Source: Actinomycetaceae bacterium
Lineage (GTDB): Bacteria > Actinomycetota > Actinomycetes > Actinomycetales > Actinomycetaceae
DNA length: 64,000 nt
Direction of reading: 5' to 3'
NCBI GenBank assembly: GCA_030532405.1
Contig: JAUNLF010000006.1
Coordinates: forward strand, 26,403-90,402
This document shows, piece after piece, positions 40,963-50,282 of the stretch. The first letter of the stretch is position 1. Each line of letters opens with the position of its first letter. A program made the translations under genes and the position numbers. Below the pieces are notes generated by a model. It was not told the origin of the DNA. It saw only the letters and a list, made by a program, of their open reading frames with translations, and did no database searches.

Positions 40963-42636
40963 CTACTTCAGCCAAGCCCCACAGTTCGCGGGAACCTCAA
41001 CTGAACCGCCCTGCACTTCCAGCGCGCAAGACGACACCACAACCTCGGAAACCTCCGCGATTTCCACGGGCTTGTTAGACATGTTCAATACTAGACGCAC
41101 ATCCCCATTCTTAATGAGAAGCACGCGCTCATCTCCCGCGTCCAACCACTCAACCGAGCCGCTCGCCGTGCCAAGTTCGGCGCGAGTGTTCAGCAGCTTG
41201 CGGTACAGATTTAGCGTGGAGGAGGGGTCATCTTCCTGCACGTCCGCCGCAAACTCAGCCCAGTACTCCGGCTGGGGAAGCCAAGGGGCGCCCGTGCCGA
41301 AACCGAAGTTCGGAGCCTTCGCCTCCCACGGAATCGGAACCCTGCAGCCGTCGCGGCCGCGGATCTTGTTGCCCGTGCGCAGCCAGGTGGGATCTTGACG
41401 GCTCTCGTCCGGCAGATCCGTAACCTCGGGCAGACCGAGCTCCTCGCCCTGCCACACGTACATCGAGCCGGGCAGACCTGCGGTGAACACGGCCATCGCC
41501 TTTGCACGCCTTAGGCCGAGCTCGCGATCGGGCTGGGGATCGTCGAAGCCGATACCGCGGTCGGTTGCGACCTCCGGCTCGTAGCCGTAGCGCGTGGTTG
41601 CGCGGACGACGTCGTGGTTGCTCATAACCCACGTAACCGGGGCGCCAACCACGCCGTTTGCCTCGATCGGGAGGTTGATTGCGTCGCGCACGCGATCCGC
41701 ATTCCAGTTCGCCTTCAGGTAGGTGAAGTTGAACAGCTGGCTCATTTCGTCTTCGCGAACGTACCTGGCTTCACGCTCGGGAGTGAGCCACGCTTCGGCG
41801 ACGAGCATGCGGTCGCGGCCGTACTCGTCGAGCACCTTGCGCCACTCGCGGTAGATTTCGTGAACGCCCGGCTGATCCCAGAACGGCGACTCAACTTGGT
41901 CGGCCTGCTGGCCGCCCGCCCAACGGTCGGGGCCAATGTCGTCGTCGGGCAGACCCTCAGCTTTGACGAGGCCGTGTGCTACGTCGACGCGGAAGCCGTC
42001 GATGCCGCGGTCGAGCCAGAAGCGGAAGTAGGACTTGAAGAACTCGTGCACTGCCGGGTTCTCCCAGTTGAAGTCGGGCTGCTCGGGTGCGAACAGGTGG
42101 AGGTACCACCAGCCGCGGTCCTCCTCCTTGCCGGTGAGCGGCTCAACCTCAGACCATGCGGGGCCGCCGAACATGGAGCCCCAGTTGTTCGGGGTGCCGT
42201 TTTCGGAGTAGCGGAACATGTACATGTCGCGCTCGGGCGAGTTCGGGCCGGCTGCTAGCGCCTCCTGGAATAGGTCCATTTGGTCGGAGGAGTGGTTCGG
42301 CACAACGTCGATAATGAGCTTAATGCCTCGCGCGTGGGCTTCGGCGATGAGCTCGTCGAACTCTTCAAGCGTGCCGTATTCGGGGTTCACGTTGAAGTAG
42401 TCGGCAACGTCGTAGCCGGCGTCCGCCTGCGGTGAGGGGTAGTGCGGCGACATCCAGATCGCCTCAACGCCAAGCTTCTTCAGGTAGTCGAGACGCTTAA
42501 TAATGCCCTTGACATCGCCCAGACCATCGTTGTTGGAATCGCTAAAACTGCGCGGATAAACCTGGTAGATAACAGCGGTACGCCACCACTGATCCCAGTC
42601 GCTTCGCTGAACCTCAGCGCGTACACCCTCAGACAA
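40963..42636 (-). CDS. GH13 alpha-glucosidase (oligo-1,6-glucosidase-like)
   Basis: The 557-residue enzyme is a GH13 barrel protein. It shows AVIYQVYPRSFSDSNNDGLGDVKGI at the start, DVVPNHSS (region I), GFRVDVAH (region II, nucleophile Asp), AEAW (region III, acid/base Glu) and MSNHDVVR (region IV). The calcium-type DSNNDGLGD loop and the Val after region II Asp are typical of the oligo-1,6-glucosidase/alpha-glucosidase branch, which act on isomaltose, maltose or sucrose-like substrates. There is no signal peptide, so it acts in the cytoplasm. The start is TTG 42636 with AGGAGG 4 bases upstream. It has its own promoter in the gap after the debranching enzyme gene. Confidence 0.92.
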   Translation of the reverse strand: MSEGVRAEVQRSDWDQWWRTAVIYQVYPRSFSDSNNDGLGDVKGIIKRLDYLKKLGVEAIWMSPHYPSPQADAGYDVADYFNVNPEYGTLEEFDELIAEAHARGIKLIIDVVPNHSSDQMDLFQEALAAGPNSPERDMYMFRYSENGTPNNWGSMFGGPAWSEVEPLTGKEEDRGWWYLHLFAPEQPDFNWENPAVHEFFKSYFRFWLDRGIDGFRVDVAHGLVKAEGLPDDDIGPDRWAGGQQADQVESPFWDQPGVHEIYREWRKVLDEYGRDRMLVAEAWLTPEREARYVREDEMSQLFNFTYLKANWNADRVRDAINLPIEANGVVGAPVTWVMSNHDVVRATTRYGYEPEVATDRGIGFDDPQPDRELGLRRAKAMAVFTAGLPGSMYVWQGEELGLPEVTDLPDESRQDPTWLRTGNKIRGRDGCRVPIPWEAKAPNFGFGTGAPWLPQPEYWAEFAADVQEDDPSSTLNLYRKLLNTRAELGTASGSVEWLDAGDERVLLIKNGDVRLVLNMSNKPVEIAEVSEVVVSSCALEVQGGSVEVPANCGAWLK

Positions 42637-42702
42637 GGGAGCCTCCTGAATGCCAAATAAACAGCCGGATTTTGAAGGAAAATCGAAACACGCAACGAAT
42701 CG

Positions 42703-42755
42703 TCGACGCGCGTCGAATCAGTCAAGAATTTACCGAGCAGTATAGGGCATGTCAA
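42703..42755 (-). promoter_or_regulatory. Promoter and operator of the GH13-lacI unit
   Basis: On the minus strand, TTGACA (42750-42755), a 17-bp spacer and TAAATT (42727-42732) form a good promoter. A perfect 14-bp palindrome, TCGACGC-GCGTCGA, lies 10 bases downstream at 42703-42716. Its position over the transcript start and its CG centre are typical of LacI-family operators. The transcript reads GH13 and then the LacI gene. Confidence 0.8.
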
Positions 42756-42774
42756 GCATTTTTCAGCCCATTAA

Positions 42775-44739
42775 TTATGAGTCTAGAAGGACCTCAGCCA
42801 CTGCGAGTGCGGCCGCTGCAGCTAACCCGCTTGGCCTGTTCGCCGACGGGTGCGCACGCAACCCCTCCTCCTCATCACGCGAGACGCCGGAAAATGCCTC
42901 GGGTAGCGTCCAGTCAAACTCGCGAGCCGCCTCCAAAAGACCGAGCGCAAGCCTCCTCGCCTCATCCACTCGACCCTCACGCCTCAGGCCACGAGCCACC
43001 ATCGCCGTGTCGCGCACCCACACCACGCCCCGATACGAATCAAAAAGGTCGAAAGCATTATCCACTAGCGCGCTCGCCCGAACGCCGTACCCCGAAAACA
43101 TTTCCGGAGACATGAGCGCCTCCACGACGTCGTCGACCTCCGACTCATCAAGCATGCCAGAACCCAGCACGTAGCCGATGTTAGAAGTCAGCGAATCAAC
43201 CGGCCTCCCCAGCGCATCCAACGCGCCAGCCGGGTAACGCAGGCCACCTCGCTCAACCCAGAACTGCTCGCGGAATCGCCGCTTCAGCCCAGCCGCCCAC
43301 TCGCGCGCCAGCTCAGCCTCACGCCAAAACTCGTCGCGGATATCCACATGCGCGCGCCCAAACGCCTCCAAAATCTCCGCACCAGCCAGTGCCGCACTGT
43401 AGGCCAACGCCTGCACCCCGCCAAACACAAACGGGCCCTGCGCGAGCGAACCATTACGCCACCTCACCGGGCCGTCGCAACTCCTCCAGCCCTCAGCAGC
43501 CGCCCCAGCGCCCGAGGCACCGCGAGGCTCGAAGAAACCACCCCCAACGGCGTCACCAAACTCGCGCATCCAGTCAAGCCCGCACTCCAGATTCGGCAGG
43601 AGTTCGCGAACCTCCTCCTTGTAAGCACCCGTCTTCCACACCTCAAACAGCGTCAAAATCCAAAGAGGCGTGGTCTCAGCCGCACCGAAATAGATCCGCG
43701 GCTCGGCTCCCTCATCGTCGTCGTCATCGGAACGAATCTCGCCGTTCGCCTGCCACTCCAAGATCTTGCCCGGCTCCTCACCCGTCTCGCGATTCACGTC
43801 CTTGCCCTGCAGACGCGCCAAAACATTCAGCGTCTCGACCGCAAGTTGCGGATCCACAGACACGAGCAAACTCGCCGCAATCAGCGCATCGCGCCCGCTC
43901 AAACCAAGCGCCCAAGGAGCGCCGGAGGCAATGAAACGGTCGTCCTCCCAGGCGAGCGGCGACAGCGTGAGCCCATCAAGATCCCACAGGGCACGCGCAA
44001 GAAACGCCTGCAAATCTGGATTCCCCGCACTGCGTTCAATCAGACTCGACGCGGCCTTACTCAGGCGCGAACCGCTTTCGCTCGAACGCCACTCCCACGG
44101 TTCAATGAACTCAGGCAGGTGCATAAAATCAATGGTTACCTCGGCTGTGGAGGTGCCTCCAGCTGGAACAGTGAGAGCCCAGTCGATCACAACGTCCTCG
44201 CCGTCTTTGCTCACGATCCCGTCAGCCTCGAGCTGGGCATGCACATCTCCCGCCTGCCACCTGATTGAGCCATCCTGAAACAGCACACCAAGCTTCGCGC
44301 TCTCAACTCCGGACCAGCCCGCGCGAACCTCATCAAGCAACGCCGCATCAGGCGAAACCCGAAGACGGAGTCGCACCTCCTCAACATTGCTGGAGGCGTT
44401 GGTGACCTCGATGCGTTCGCGCACCTCCCGTGGGGAGGTCACGCGAGTTCTAACCAAAGTGATCTGCGAATCCGCAAGGAGCTTGGAATCCTCCTCCGCC
44501 TCGAGGCTTTGAACCGCCGAGCCAAAACGGATGATCCAGTGGTCGAGCCTTTCAAACCCGGTAGGCACGAGCGCATGAGTGGGGCTCGTCAGAACCATTT
44601 CCGAGACCGCGCGGCGACCTGCGAGATAGACGCCCTGCGCGCTTCCTTTCTCGAGTTGTCCGGTTGGCGCACTCCAAACCTGCATTGGCTCAGCGAGGCC
44701 ATGAACGAGGTTTTCGAACGACGGTTTAACTCTTTGCAT
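42775..44739 (-). CDS. Glycogen debranching-type protein (amylo-alpha-1,6-glucosidase family)
   Basis: The 654-residue product has the N-terminal beta-rich domain of bacterial glycogen debranching proteins (about 1-220; QGVYLAGRRAVSEMVL) and a C-terminal (alpha/alpha)6 barrel (about 250-650) with APWALGLSGRDALIAASLL and ETTPLWILTLFEVWKTG, features of GH133/GH63-like amylo-alpha-1,6-glucosidases. It would hydrolyse alpha-1,6 branches or related glucosides; I cannot fix the exact bond. It lacks a signal peptide. ATG 44739 follows GGGAAG. It is upstream of, and in line with, the GH13 and LacI genes, and divergent from the fructoside operon, so both sets of genes may share a 299-bp control region. 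Confidence 0.82.
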   Translation of the reverse strand: MQRVKPSFENLVHGLAEPMQVWSAPTGQLEKGSAQGVYLAGRRAVSEMVLTSPTHALVPTGFERLDHWIIRFGSAVQSLEAEEDSKLLADSQITLVRTRVTSPREVRERIEVTNASSNVEEVRLRLRVSPDAALLDEVRAGWSGVESAKLGVLFQDGSIRWQAGDVHAQLEADGIVSKDGEDVVIDWALTVPAGGTSTAEVTIDFMHLPEFIEPWEWRSSESGSRLSKAASSLIERSAGNPDLQAFLARALWDLDGLTLSPLAWEDDRFIASGAPWALGLSGRDALIAASLLVSVDPQLAVETLNVLARLQGKDVNRETGEEPGKILEWQANGEIRSDDDDDEGAEPRIYFGAAETTPLWILTLFEVWKTGAYKEEVRELLPNLECGLDWMREFGDAVGGGFFEPRGASGAGAAAEGWRSCDGPVRWRNGSLAQGPFVFGGVQALAYSAALAGAEILEAFGRAHVDIRDEFWREAELAREWAAGLKRRFREQFWVERGGLRYPAGALDALGRPVDSLTSNIGYVLGSGMLDESEVDDVVEALMSPEMFSGYGVRASALVDNAFDLFDSYRGVVWVRDTAMVARGLRREGRVDEARRLALGLLEAAREFDWTLPEAFSGVSRDEEEGLRAHPSANRPSGLAAAAALAVAEVLLDS

Positions 44740-44959
44740 CTCGAGCTTCCCTGCCTAACGTGGTGACGGTTTTAGGGGTAACGGGAATGCTAACACCAAC
44801 CACCGAGCGGCTCGCCGCGACCGAACAACCACTCACGCTCGCGCGCGGACGTGCAACGCGAGTGCGGGTATCGCGCACCCGACCTAGACGCCAACAGTCT
44901 TTCGCAAGTGCACAACCAGCGCGGAAACCACCAAAATCTCCCCATTTTGAAATTGCCCC

Positions 44960-45020
44960 TTGACAAGCCCCTATCCCGTGATTACATTGAGGTTAATGGA
45001 TTAACCGTTAAACGATTAAC
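44960..45020 (+). promoter_or_regulatory. Promoter and double operator of the fructoside operon
   Basis: TTGACA (44960-44965), a 17-bp spacer and TACATT (44983-44988) form a strong promoter. Two related dyads follow: GTTAAT-GG-ATTAAC at 44992-45005 (perfect) and GTTAAA-CG-ATTAAC at 45007-45020 (one mismatch), spaced 15 bases start to start. They overlap the transcript start and are the expected sites for the LacI-type regulator encoded directly downstream. Confidence 0.85.
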
Positions 45021-45038
45021 GTAAGGGTTTAGTCAACG

Positions 45039-46052
45039 ATGACTGTCACGATTTCCGATGTCGCAAAACGCGCAGGAGTCTCCTCCGCAGCCGTGTCGAT
45101 GGTGCTCTCCGGCCAATACAAAGGCCGCGTCTCCGCCAAGCGCGCGGAAGTGATTCAGAAAGCCGCAAAAGAGCTCGGCTACGTCGGCAACTCCCTCGCC
45201 GGCAGCCTCCGAACCAAGAAAACCAACACGCTCGGCTTCATCTCCGACGTCGTCGCCTCCACGCCCTACGCGTACGCCATGGTCGCAGCCGCGAACCGTC
45301 GCGCGAACGAGCTCGGCTACCTCCTCCTCATCTCCGAAACAGGAGGCGACCCCAAAGCCACGCAAGACGTCTTCTCGACACTCATGGCACAGCAAGTCTC
45401 CGCAATCGCCTACGCGTCCATGTACCACCAGGCGATCACACTGCCCGAATTTCGCCCCAAGAACCTCGTCGTCCTCGACGGATACGCAACCGACGAAGAC
45501 GTCATCTCGGTAGTGCCCGACGAGGTAGGCGGCGCCAAGACCGCCATCAACCACCTCATCGAACTCGGCCACCGCAAAATCGGCTTCATCAACGACCGCT
45601 ACTCCGTCGACGCCGGCCCCATGCGCCTCGAAGGCTACTACAAAGCCCTCGCCGAAGCCGGAATCGAATACCGCGACGAATACGTCGTCCACTCCCTCAT
45701 CGAAAACCCCGAAGTAGACGCCGCCGCACACGAACTCCTAACACTGCCCGACCGCCCAACCGCAATCTTCTGCTTCAACGACGCCACCGCCGCCGGCGTA
45801 TACCGCGCGGCACGGCGCCTGGGCCTCTCGATCCCCGACGACGTTTCAGTAGTCGGATTCGACAACTTCCTACCCATCGCAACCAACCTGGAGCCGCAAC
45901 TCACCACAATGCAACTCCCCCACGAGCAGATGGCCACCTGGGTCATCGACCACCTCGTCAAAAACTTGGAATCCCCCGCCGAAGAGATCGAGCAGCGACG
46001 CATCCAGTTCGACTGCCCCCTCGTACAACGCGGATCAACCAAAGCCATCTGA
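45039..46052 (+). CDS. LacI-family transcriptional regulator (fructoside operon)
   Basis: The 337-residue product begins TVTISDVAKRAGVSSAAVSMVLSG, a LacI helix-turn-helix, with hinge helix NSLAGSLRTKK and a sugar-binding core. It is the first gene of an operon with a solute-binding protein, two permeases, a GH32-like hydrolase and a PfkB kinase, so it most likely responds to a fructoside such as sucrose or kestose. Two dyads between the promoter and its start are likely autoregulatory operators. ATG 45039 has only a weak, distant AAGGG. Third codon positions are strongly C-rich, as in the operon genes that follow. Confidence 0.9.
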   Translation: MTVTISDVAKRAGVSSAAVSMVLSGQYKGRVSAKRAEVIQKAAKELGYVGNSLAGSLRTKKTNTLGFISDVVASTPYAYAMVAAANRRANELGYLLLISETGGDPKATQDVFSTLMAQQVSAIAYASMYHQAITLPEFRPKNLVVLDGYATDEDVISVVPDEVGGAKTAINHLIELGHRKIGFINDRYSVDAGPMRLEGYYKALAEAGIEYRDEYVVHSLIENPEVDAAAHELLTLPDRPTAIFCFNDATAAGVYRAARRLGLSIPDDVSVVGFDNFLPIATNLEPQLTTMQLPHEQMATWVIDHLVKNLESPAEEIEQRRIQFDCPLVQRGSTKAI

Positions 46053-46096
46053 AACACCTGAATCCACTCAGAACAGAAGTGAAAGGAACACCCCTC

Positions 46097-47377
46097 ATGT
46101 CCACACGCAAAGCCGTAGCGGTAACCGCAACGCTTGCCATCGCCACAGTCGGCCTCACCGCCTGCTCCTCACAGCAGGGAGCCGCCGACTCCTCCATCGC
46201 CCTTTGGACACACAACGGAGGCAACAAAGAAGAGCTCTCCGTAGTTGAAGAAGCCGTTGCGGAATACAACTCCACGCACCCCGACATGCCCATCGAGGTC
46301 ACCGCATTCCCGCAGGCCTCCTACAACGACTCCATCGTTTCCGCGGCAGCATCCTCCGACCTCCCCTGCATCCTCGACCTCGACGGCCCGATCATGCCGA
46401 ACTGGGCGTGGTCCGGATACCTCTCGCCCCTGCAGCTACCCGAAGAAGTCACGGCCGACCTCCTCGACTCCACCAAGGGCATCTACAACGGCGAACTCTA
46501 CTCCGTGGGCCCCTACGACGTTGCCCTCGCATTCATCGGCCGCAAGTCCGCGCTCGAAGAACACAACATCCGCATCCCCGACGTAGACACTCCCTGGACG
46601 CTCGAAGAGTTCAACGACGCCCTCGAAAAACTCAGCACCGACGAAAACTACGAAAACGCTATCGACATGTCGGTTTGGGACAAGGCCGAATGGTGGCCCT
46701 ACGCCTACGCGCCCATGCTCCAATCGTTCGGCGCCGACCTCATCGACCGAAGCGACTTCTCCACCGCTGAAGGCGTCATCAACAGCCCCGAAGCCGTGAA
46801 GTTCGGCGAATGGTTCCAGTCTGTCTTCGACAACGGCTGGGCATCGCGCACCCCAACCGAAGGCGGCAACGACTTCCTCCAAGGCAAAGTACCGCTAGTC
46901 TACGCAGGCAGCTGGAAAGTACTTGAAGCACAAGAACAGTTCGGCGAAGACGACGTCGTCATCCTCCCGCCCGTCGACTTCGGCGCCGGCGCACACGTAG
47001 GCGGCGGCTCCTGGCAGTGGGGCATCTCCAGCTCCTGCGCCAACCCCGAAGCAGCCAACGAGTTCCTCTCACTCATCATGAGCGACAAGTACCTCGTCAA
47101 GTACTCCGACGCCTCCGGCCCGTTCCCGGCACGCGCCTCCGCACTCCCGCAGACCAAGTACTACAAGGAAGGCGGCCCACTCGAGCCCTTCTTCACCATC
47201 TCCGAGAAGTACGCCCTGCTCCGCCCCGCAACCCCCGGCTACGCCGTAATCTCCTCCGTGTTCGACAAGGCAACCCGCGACATCATGAGCGGCGCCGACG
47301 TTAAGGCCACCCTCGACCAGGCAGCCAAAGACATCGACGCGGACATCACCGCAAACAACGGTTACGCCCTTCCGTAA
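46097..47377 (+). CDS. Sugar ABC transporter substrate-binding lipoprotein
   Basis: The 426-residue product starts with MSTRKAVAVTATLAIATVGLTAC; the lipobox LTAC places the lipidated Cys at 23. The mature protein is a cluster B extracellular solute-binding protein (SBP family 1) with ALWTHNGGNKEE at the start of the fold. Paired with MalF/MalG-type permeases and a GH32-like enzyme, it should bind a fructose-containing oligosaccharide. I chose ATG 46097 because GAAAGGA lies 9 bases upstream; GTG 46079 is earlier but lacks this. A strong palindrome follows the stop, a common device to keep binding-protein mRNA more abundant than permease mRNA. Confidence 0.92.
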   Translation: MSTRKAVAVTATLAIATVGLTACSSQQGAADSSIALWTHNGGNKEELSVVEEAVAEYNSTHPDMPIEVTAFPQASYNDSIVSAAASSDLPCILDLDGPIMPNWAWSGYLSPLQLPEEVTADLLDSTKGIYNGELYSVGPYDVALAFIGRKSALEEHNIRIPDVDTPWTLEEFNDALEKLSTDENYENAIDMSVWDKAEWWPYAYAPMLQSFGADLIDRSDFSTAEGVINSPEAVKFGEWFQSVFDNGWASRTPTEGGNDFLQGKVPLVYAGSWKVLEAQEQFGEDDVVILPPVDFGAGAHVGGGSWQWGISSSCANPEAANEFLSLIMSDKYLVKYSDASGPFPARASALPQTKYYKEGGPLEPFFTISEKYALLRPATPGYAVISSVFDKATRDIMSGADVKATLDQAAKDIDADITANNGYALP

Positions 47378-47390
47378 CCTCAACAACTGC

Positions 47391-47427
47391 GGCTTTGAGG
47401 GCGCGCCCTCAAAGCGCCCTCAAAGCC
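47391..47427 (+). promoter_or_regulatory. Alternative hairpins between binding-protein and permease genes
   Basis: GCTTTGAGGGC (47392-47402) is followed by two copies of GCCCTCAAAGC, at 47405-47415 and 47416-47426. It can pair with either. The first pairing is a perfect 24-bp palindrome; the second gives a 12-bp stem with a 13-base loop. There is no T tract, so it looks like a partial terminator or RNA-stability stem that sets a higher level for the binding protein. Confidence 0.75.
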
Positions 47428-47476
47428 GCCCCCTCCTTCACACCTCCTCCACACACCAAACCTTGGAAGTTTCACC

Positions 47477-48409
47477 ATGCAAGCTCTAACGGCTCCACCG
47501 AAAGCGGCAGCGCCAACCCGCGAGCGCCAAAAAGCCAAGCTTCAGAACTCCATTACCGGATGGCTTTTCTCCTCGCCCGCGCTGATTCTCCTCATCCTCT
47601 TCCTCGTCATTCCAATCGGAATCACCTTCGGGCTCTCGTTCACGAACGCACGCCTCATTTCGCCGACGCCTCCAACGTTTGTCGGGTTTAGAAACTTCGT
47701 TCGCGCGTTCAGTGCCGACCCCACGTTCGTAAAATCGCTGCGCAACACGCTACTATTCGCGGCCGTCGTCGTACCCCTGCAGTCGGGTATTGCGCTCGCG
47801 CTCGCCATCCTCATCAACCAAAAGGTCAAGGGCGTCACCGCTTTTCGCACCATGATCTTCATGCCCGTCGTCACCTCGATGGTGGTCGTGTCGATCCTGT
47901 GGAGCTTCTTCTTCCAAGAAAACGGTCTGTTCAACTCCGCGCTCTCCACACTGACGGGCGGGATTTGGCCCATGATCCCGTGGATGATGAACCCCAACAC
48001 GGCGATGCCCGCAATCATCGTCCTCTCCATCTGGCAGGCAGTCGGCCTGCACATGATGATCTGGCTTTCCGGCCTGCAACTCATCGACCCGTCCCTCTAC
48101 GAGGCAGCAAAACTCGACGGAGCCTCCGCGTGGCAACAGTTCCGCTACGTAACGTGGCCGGGCCTACGCAACACGATGATCTTCATCCTCGTAACCATCA
48201 CGATCGCCGCACTCGGCCTCTTCGTACAGATCGACGTGATCACGCAAGGTGGCCCGCAAGACGCGACCTCCACGATCGTCTACCACGCCGTGCGCAAGGG
48301 CTACCGCGAACAAGACATGGGATACGGCTCCACGCTCTCCCTCATCTTCTTCATCCTCGTGCTCGCAATCACCGCGGTACAACGCTTCGCAACTAGGGAC
48401 AAGGACTAA
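47477..48409 (+). CDS. Sugar ABC transporter permease, MalF type
   Basis: The 310-residue permease has six hydrophobic segments and the EAA loop YEAAKLDGASAWQQFRYVTWPGLRNT near residue 215-240, which docks on the ATPase. It pairs with the next permease to form the import channel. An unstructured, Ala/Lys-rich N-terminus of about 30 residues precedes the first helix. ATG 47477 has GGAAG upstream. There is no ATPase gene in the operon, so a shared MsmK/UgpC-like ATPase encoded elsewhere is inferred. Confidence 0.92.
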   Translation: MQALTAPPKAAAPTRERQKAKLQNSITGWLFSSPALILLILFLVIPIGITFGLSFTNARLISPTPPTFVGFRNFVRAFSADPTFVKSLRNTLLFAAVVVPLQSGIALALAILINQKVKGVTAFRTMIFMPVVTSMVVVSILWSFFFQENGLFNSALSTLTGGIWPMIPWMMNPNTAMPAIIVLSIWQAVGLHMMIWLSGLQLIDPSLYEAAKLDGASAWQQFRYVTWPGLRNTMIFILVTITIAALGLFVQIDVITQGGPQDATSTIVYHAVRKGYREQDMGYGSTLSLIFFILVLAITAVQRFATRDKD

Positions 48410-48411
48410 CC

Positions 48412-49314
48412 ATGAAAACTCCTACCCGCTCCGCTTCAACACAGCGTAAAACCAACAAAATCCTGATCTACGCAGGTCTAACGATCGCTGCGGCCAGCGC
48501 GATTTTCCCACTCCTATTCATGATTTCCGCTTCCCTGAAGACAAGCGATCAACAGATTTTTGCGGACCTTTCATCCTGGAGGGCGTTCTTCCCCGTCGGT
48601 GACCTCACGTTCGACAACTACTTGAACGTGAACGACCGCGTGCCCGCGCTGAGGTTCTTCCTTAACTCAATGATCGTGACCATCGCGATCGTCGTGATCG
48701 GCCTGTTCATCAACTCGCTCATCGCGTTCGCCATCGCGAGGATCCGTTTCAAAGGCTCCCAGTTCGTGCTTTCGGTGGTTCTTGCAACCCTGATGGTTCC
48801 CTTCGAAACCATTGCGGTTCCGCTCATCTACTGGGTCAGTAAACTGCCGCGAGTCAGCTGGGCGGGCGACGGATTCCTCGTCACCCAAGGCCTACTCAAC
48901 ACCTACCAGGTGCAAATCCTGCCATTCATCGCCAACGCGCTCGCGATCTTCCTGTTCGTGCAGCAGTTCAAATCCATCCCGCGAGACTTCGACGAAGCCG
49001 CCCGCGTGGACGGCGCCGGCTGGTTCACCATTTACCGCAAAATCATCGTGCCCATGAGCAAATCGACCTTCGCAACCGTCGCCATCATCACGATGCTACC
49101 CGCGTGGAACTCCTACCTCTGGCCCCTCATGGCCGTGCAAAAAGAACACCTGCGCCCCGTCTCGGTCGGCATGCAGTACTTCTTCCAACTCAACCCGCAA
49201 TGGGGTGAAATCATGGCGTACGCAACCCTCATCACGCTACCCATGATCATCCTGTTCGTAATGTTCCAACGCTCTTTCGTAACGTCACTATCCTCATCTG
49301 GAGTTAAGGGGTAA
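48412..49314 (+). CDS. Sugar ABC transporter permease, MalG type
   Basis: The 300-residue permease has six hydrophobic segments and the EAA loop DEAARVDGAGWFTIYRKIIVPMSK near 190-215. It starts 2 bases after the preceding permease gene stop, with AAGGAC as ribosome site, and ends 2 bases before the GH32-like gene. Its family imports oligosaccharides with CUT1-type ABC systems. The tight spacing indicates one transcript and equal amounts of the two permeases. Confidence 0.92.
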   Translation: MKTPTRSASTQRKTNKILIYAGLTIAAASAIFPLLFMISASLKTSDQQIFADLSSWRAFFPVGDLTFDNYLNVNDRVPALRFFLNSMIVTIAIVVIGLFINSLIAFAIARIRFKGSQFVLSVVLATLMVPFETIAVPLIYWVSKLPRVSWAGDGFLVTQGLLNTYQVQILPFIANALAIFLFVQQFKSIPRDFDEAARVDGAGWFTIYRKIIVPMSKSTFATVAIITMLPAWNSYLWPLMAVQKEHLRPVSVGMQYFFQLNPQWGEIMAYATLITLPMIILFVMFQRSFVTSLSSSGVKG

Positions 49315-49316
49315 CA

Positions 49317-50282
49317 ATGCCATTCGCACTCGAAAACTACTGGGTTTGGGATCACTGGATCCTAACCTCCGACAACCAGCTAGACCTGTTCTACCTGCAC
49401 GCGCCAAAGAGCCTCGGAGACCCGGCGCTACGCCACTTCTCCGCCCGCATTGGCCACGCCGTCTCCCGCGACAACGGCGACACCTGGGAGGTTCTACCCC
49501 CAGCCATACTCCCGCGCGAAACCCCCGACTTCGACGACCGCGCCATCTGGACCGGCAGCGCCATCCACCTACCCGGAGGCGGCATCCGCCTGTACTACAC
49601 CGCCCTTTCCAAGAAGGACGAAGGCCGCGCAATCCAGCGCATCGGCTGGGCCGACTCCACCGACGGCGTCACGTTCGAGCGCAAACGCTCCTGGAACGAC
49701 CCCGACCACCTGCCCATCGAAGCCGGCACTACCTGGTACGAGACCGAACAATCCGGCATCGGCGACGTCGCGTGGCGCGACCCGTTCGTATTCCAAGAAG
49801 AAGGCACGTGGCACATGATCGTCACCGCCTCCCTCCCCCACGCACCCGAAGAACGCCAAATCGGCACCCTGGCACACCTCACCTCCACCGACATGGAGAC
49901 CTGGGAGATCCGCAAACCCCTCGTTGAGCAGGAACTGTTCAGCGAACTCGAATGCGCACAACTTCGCGAAATCGACGGCAAACACTGGCTCGTCTTCTCA
50001 TGCACTCCGCGCATGCAGCAGCCCAAGACGCCGGGCTTCACGTGGATCGTCGAAGGCCCCACAAAGTTCGGGCCGTTCGACATCAAGGACGCGAAATACC
50101 TCAAGAACACCGAGATTTACGCCTACCAAATCTTCCAAAACACGGATGCCGACTGGAAGATTACGGGCTTCCACTCCAGCGACGACGCCACCTTCACCGG
50201 CACCATCCCGCCATTCATCGACTGGGGCACGGATGAGTTCACCGCGCTATCCGACGTGGACCTGGCGCTCGAGGAGAACTAA
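49317..50282 (+). CDS. GH32-like beta-fructosidase, short single-domain form
   Basis: The 321-residue product is a five-bladed beta-propeller of the GH32/GH68 clan. Asp12 in WVWDHW is at the place of the nucleophile, RDP near 153-155 is the transition-state stabiliser motif, and Glu211 in SELECAQ matches the acid/base of the EC motif. It lacks the C-terminal beta-sandwich of classic GH32 invertases and lacks a signal peptide, so it acts on an imported sugar. The operon fits hydrolysis of a fructoside to fructose, which the next kinase phosphorylates. GH43-like activity remains possible given the short length. ATG 49317 follows AAGGGG. Confidence 0.75.
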   Translation: MPFALENYWVWDHWILTSDNQLDLFYLHAPKSLGDPALRHFSARIGHAVSRDNGDTWEVLPPAILPRETPDFDDRAIWTGSAIHLPGGGIRLYYTALSKKDEGRAIQRIGWADSTDGVTFERKRSWNDPDHLPIEAGTTWYETEQSGIGDVAWRDPFVFQEEGTWHMIVTASLPHAPEERQIGTLAHLTSTDMETWEIRKPLVEQELFSELECAQLREIDGKHWLVFSCTPRMQQPKTPGFTWIVEGPTKFGPFDIKDAKYLKNTEIYAYQIFQNTDADWKITGFHSSDDATFTGTIPPFIDWGTDEFTALSDVDLALEEN

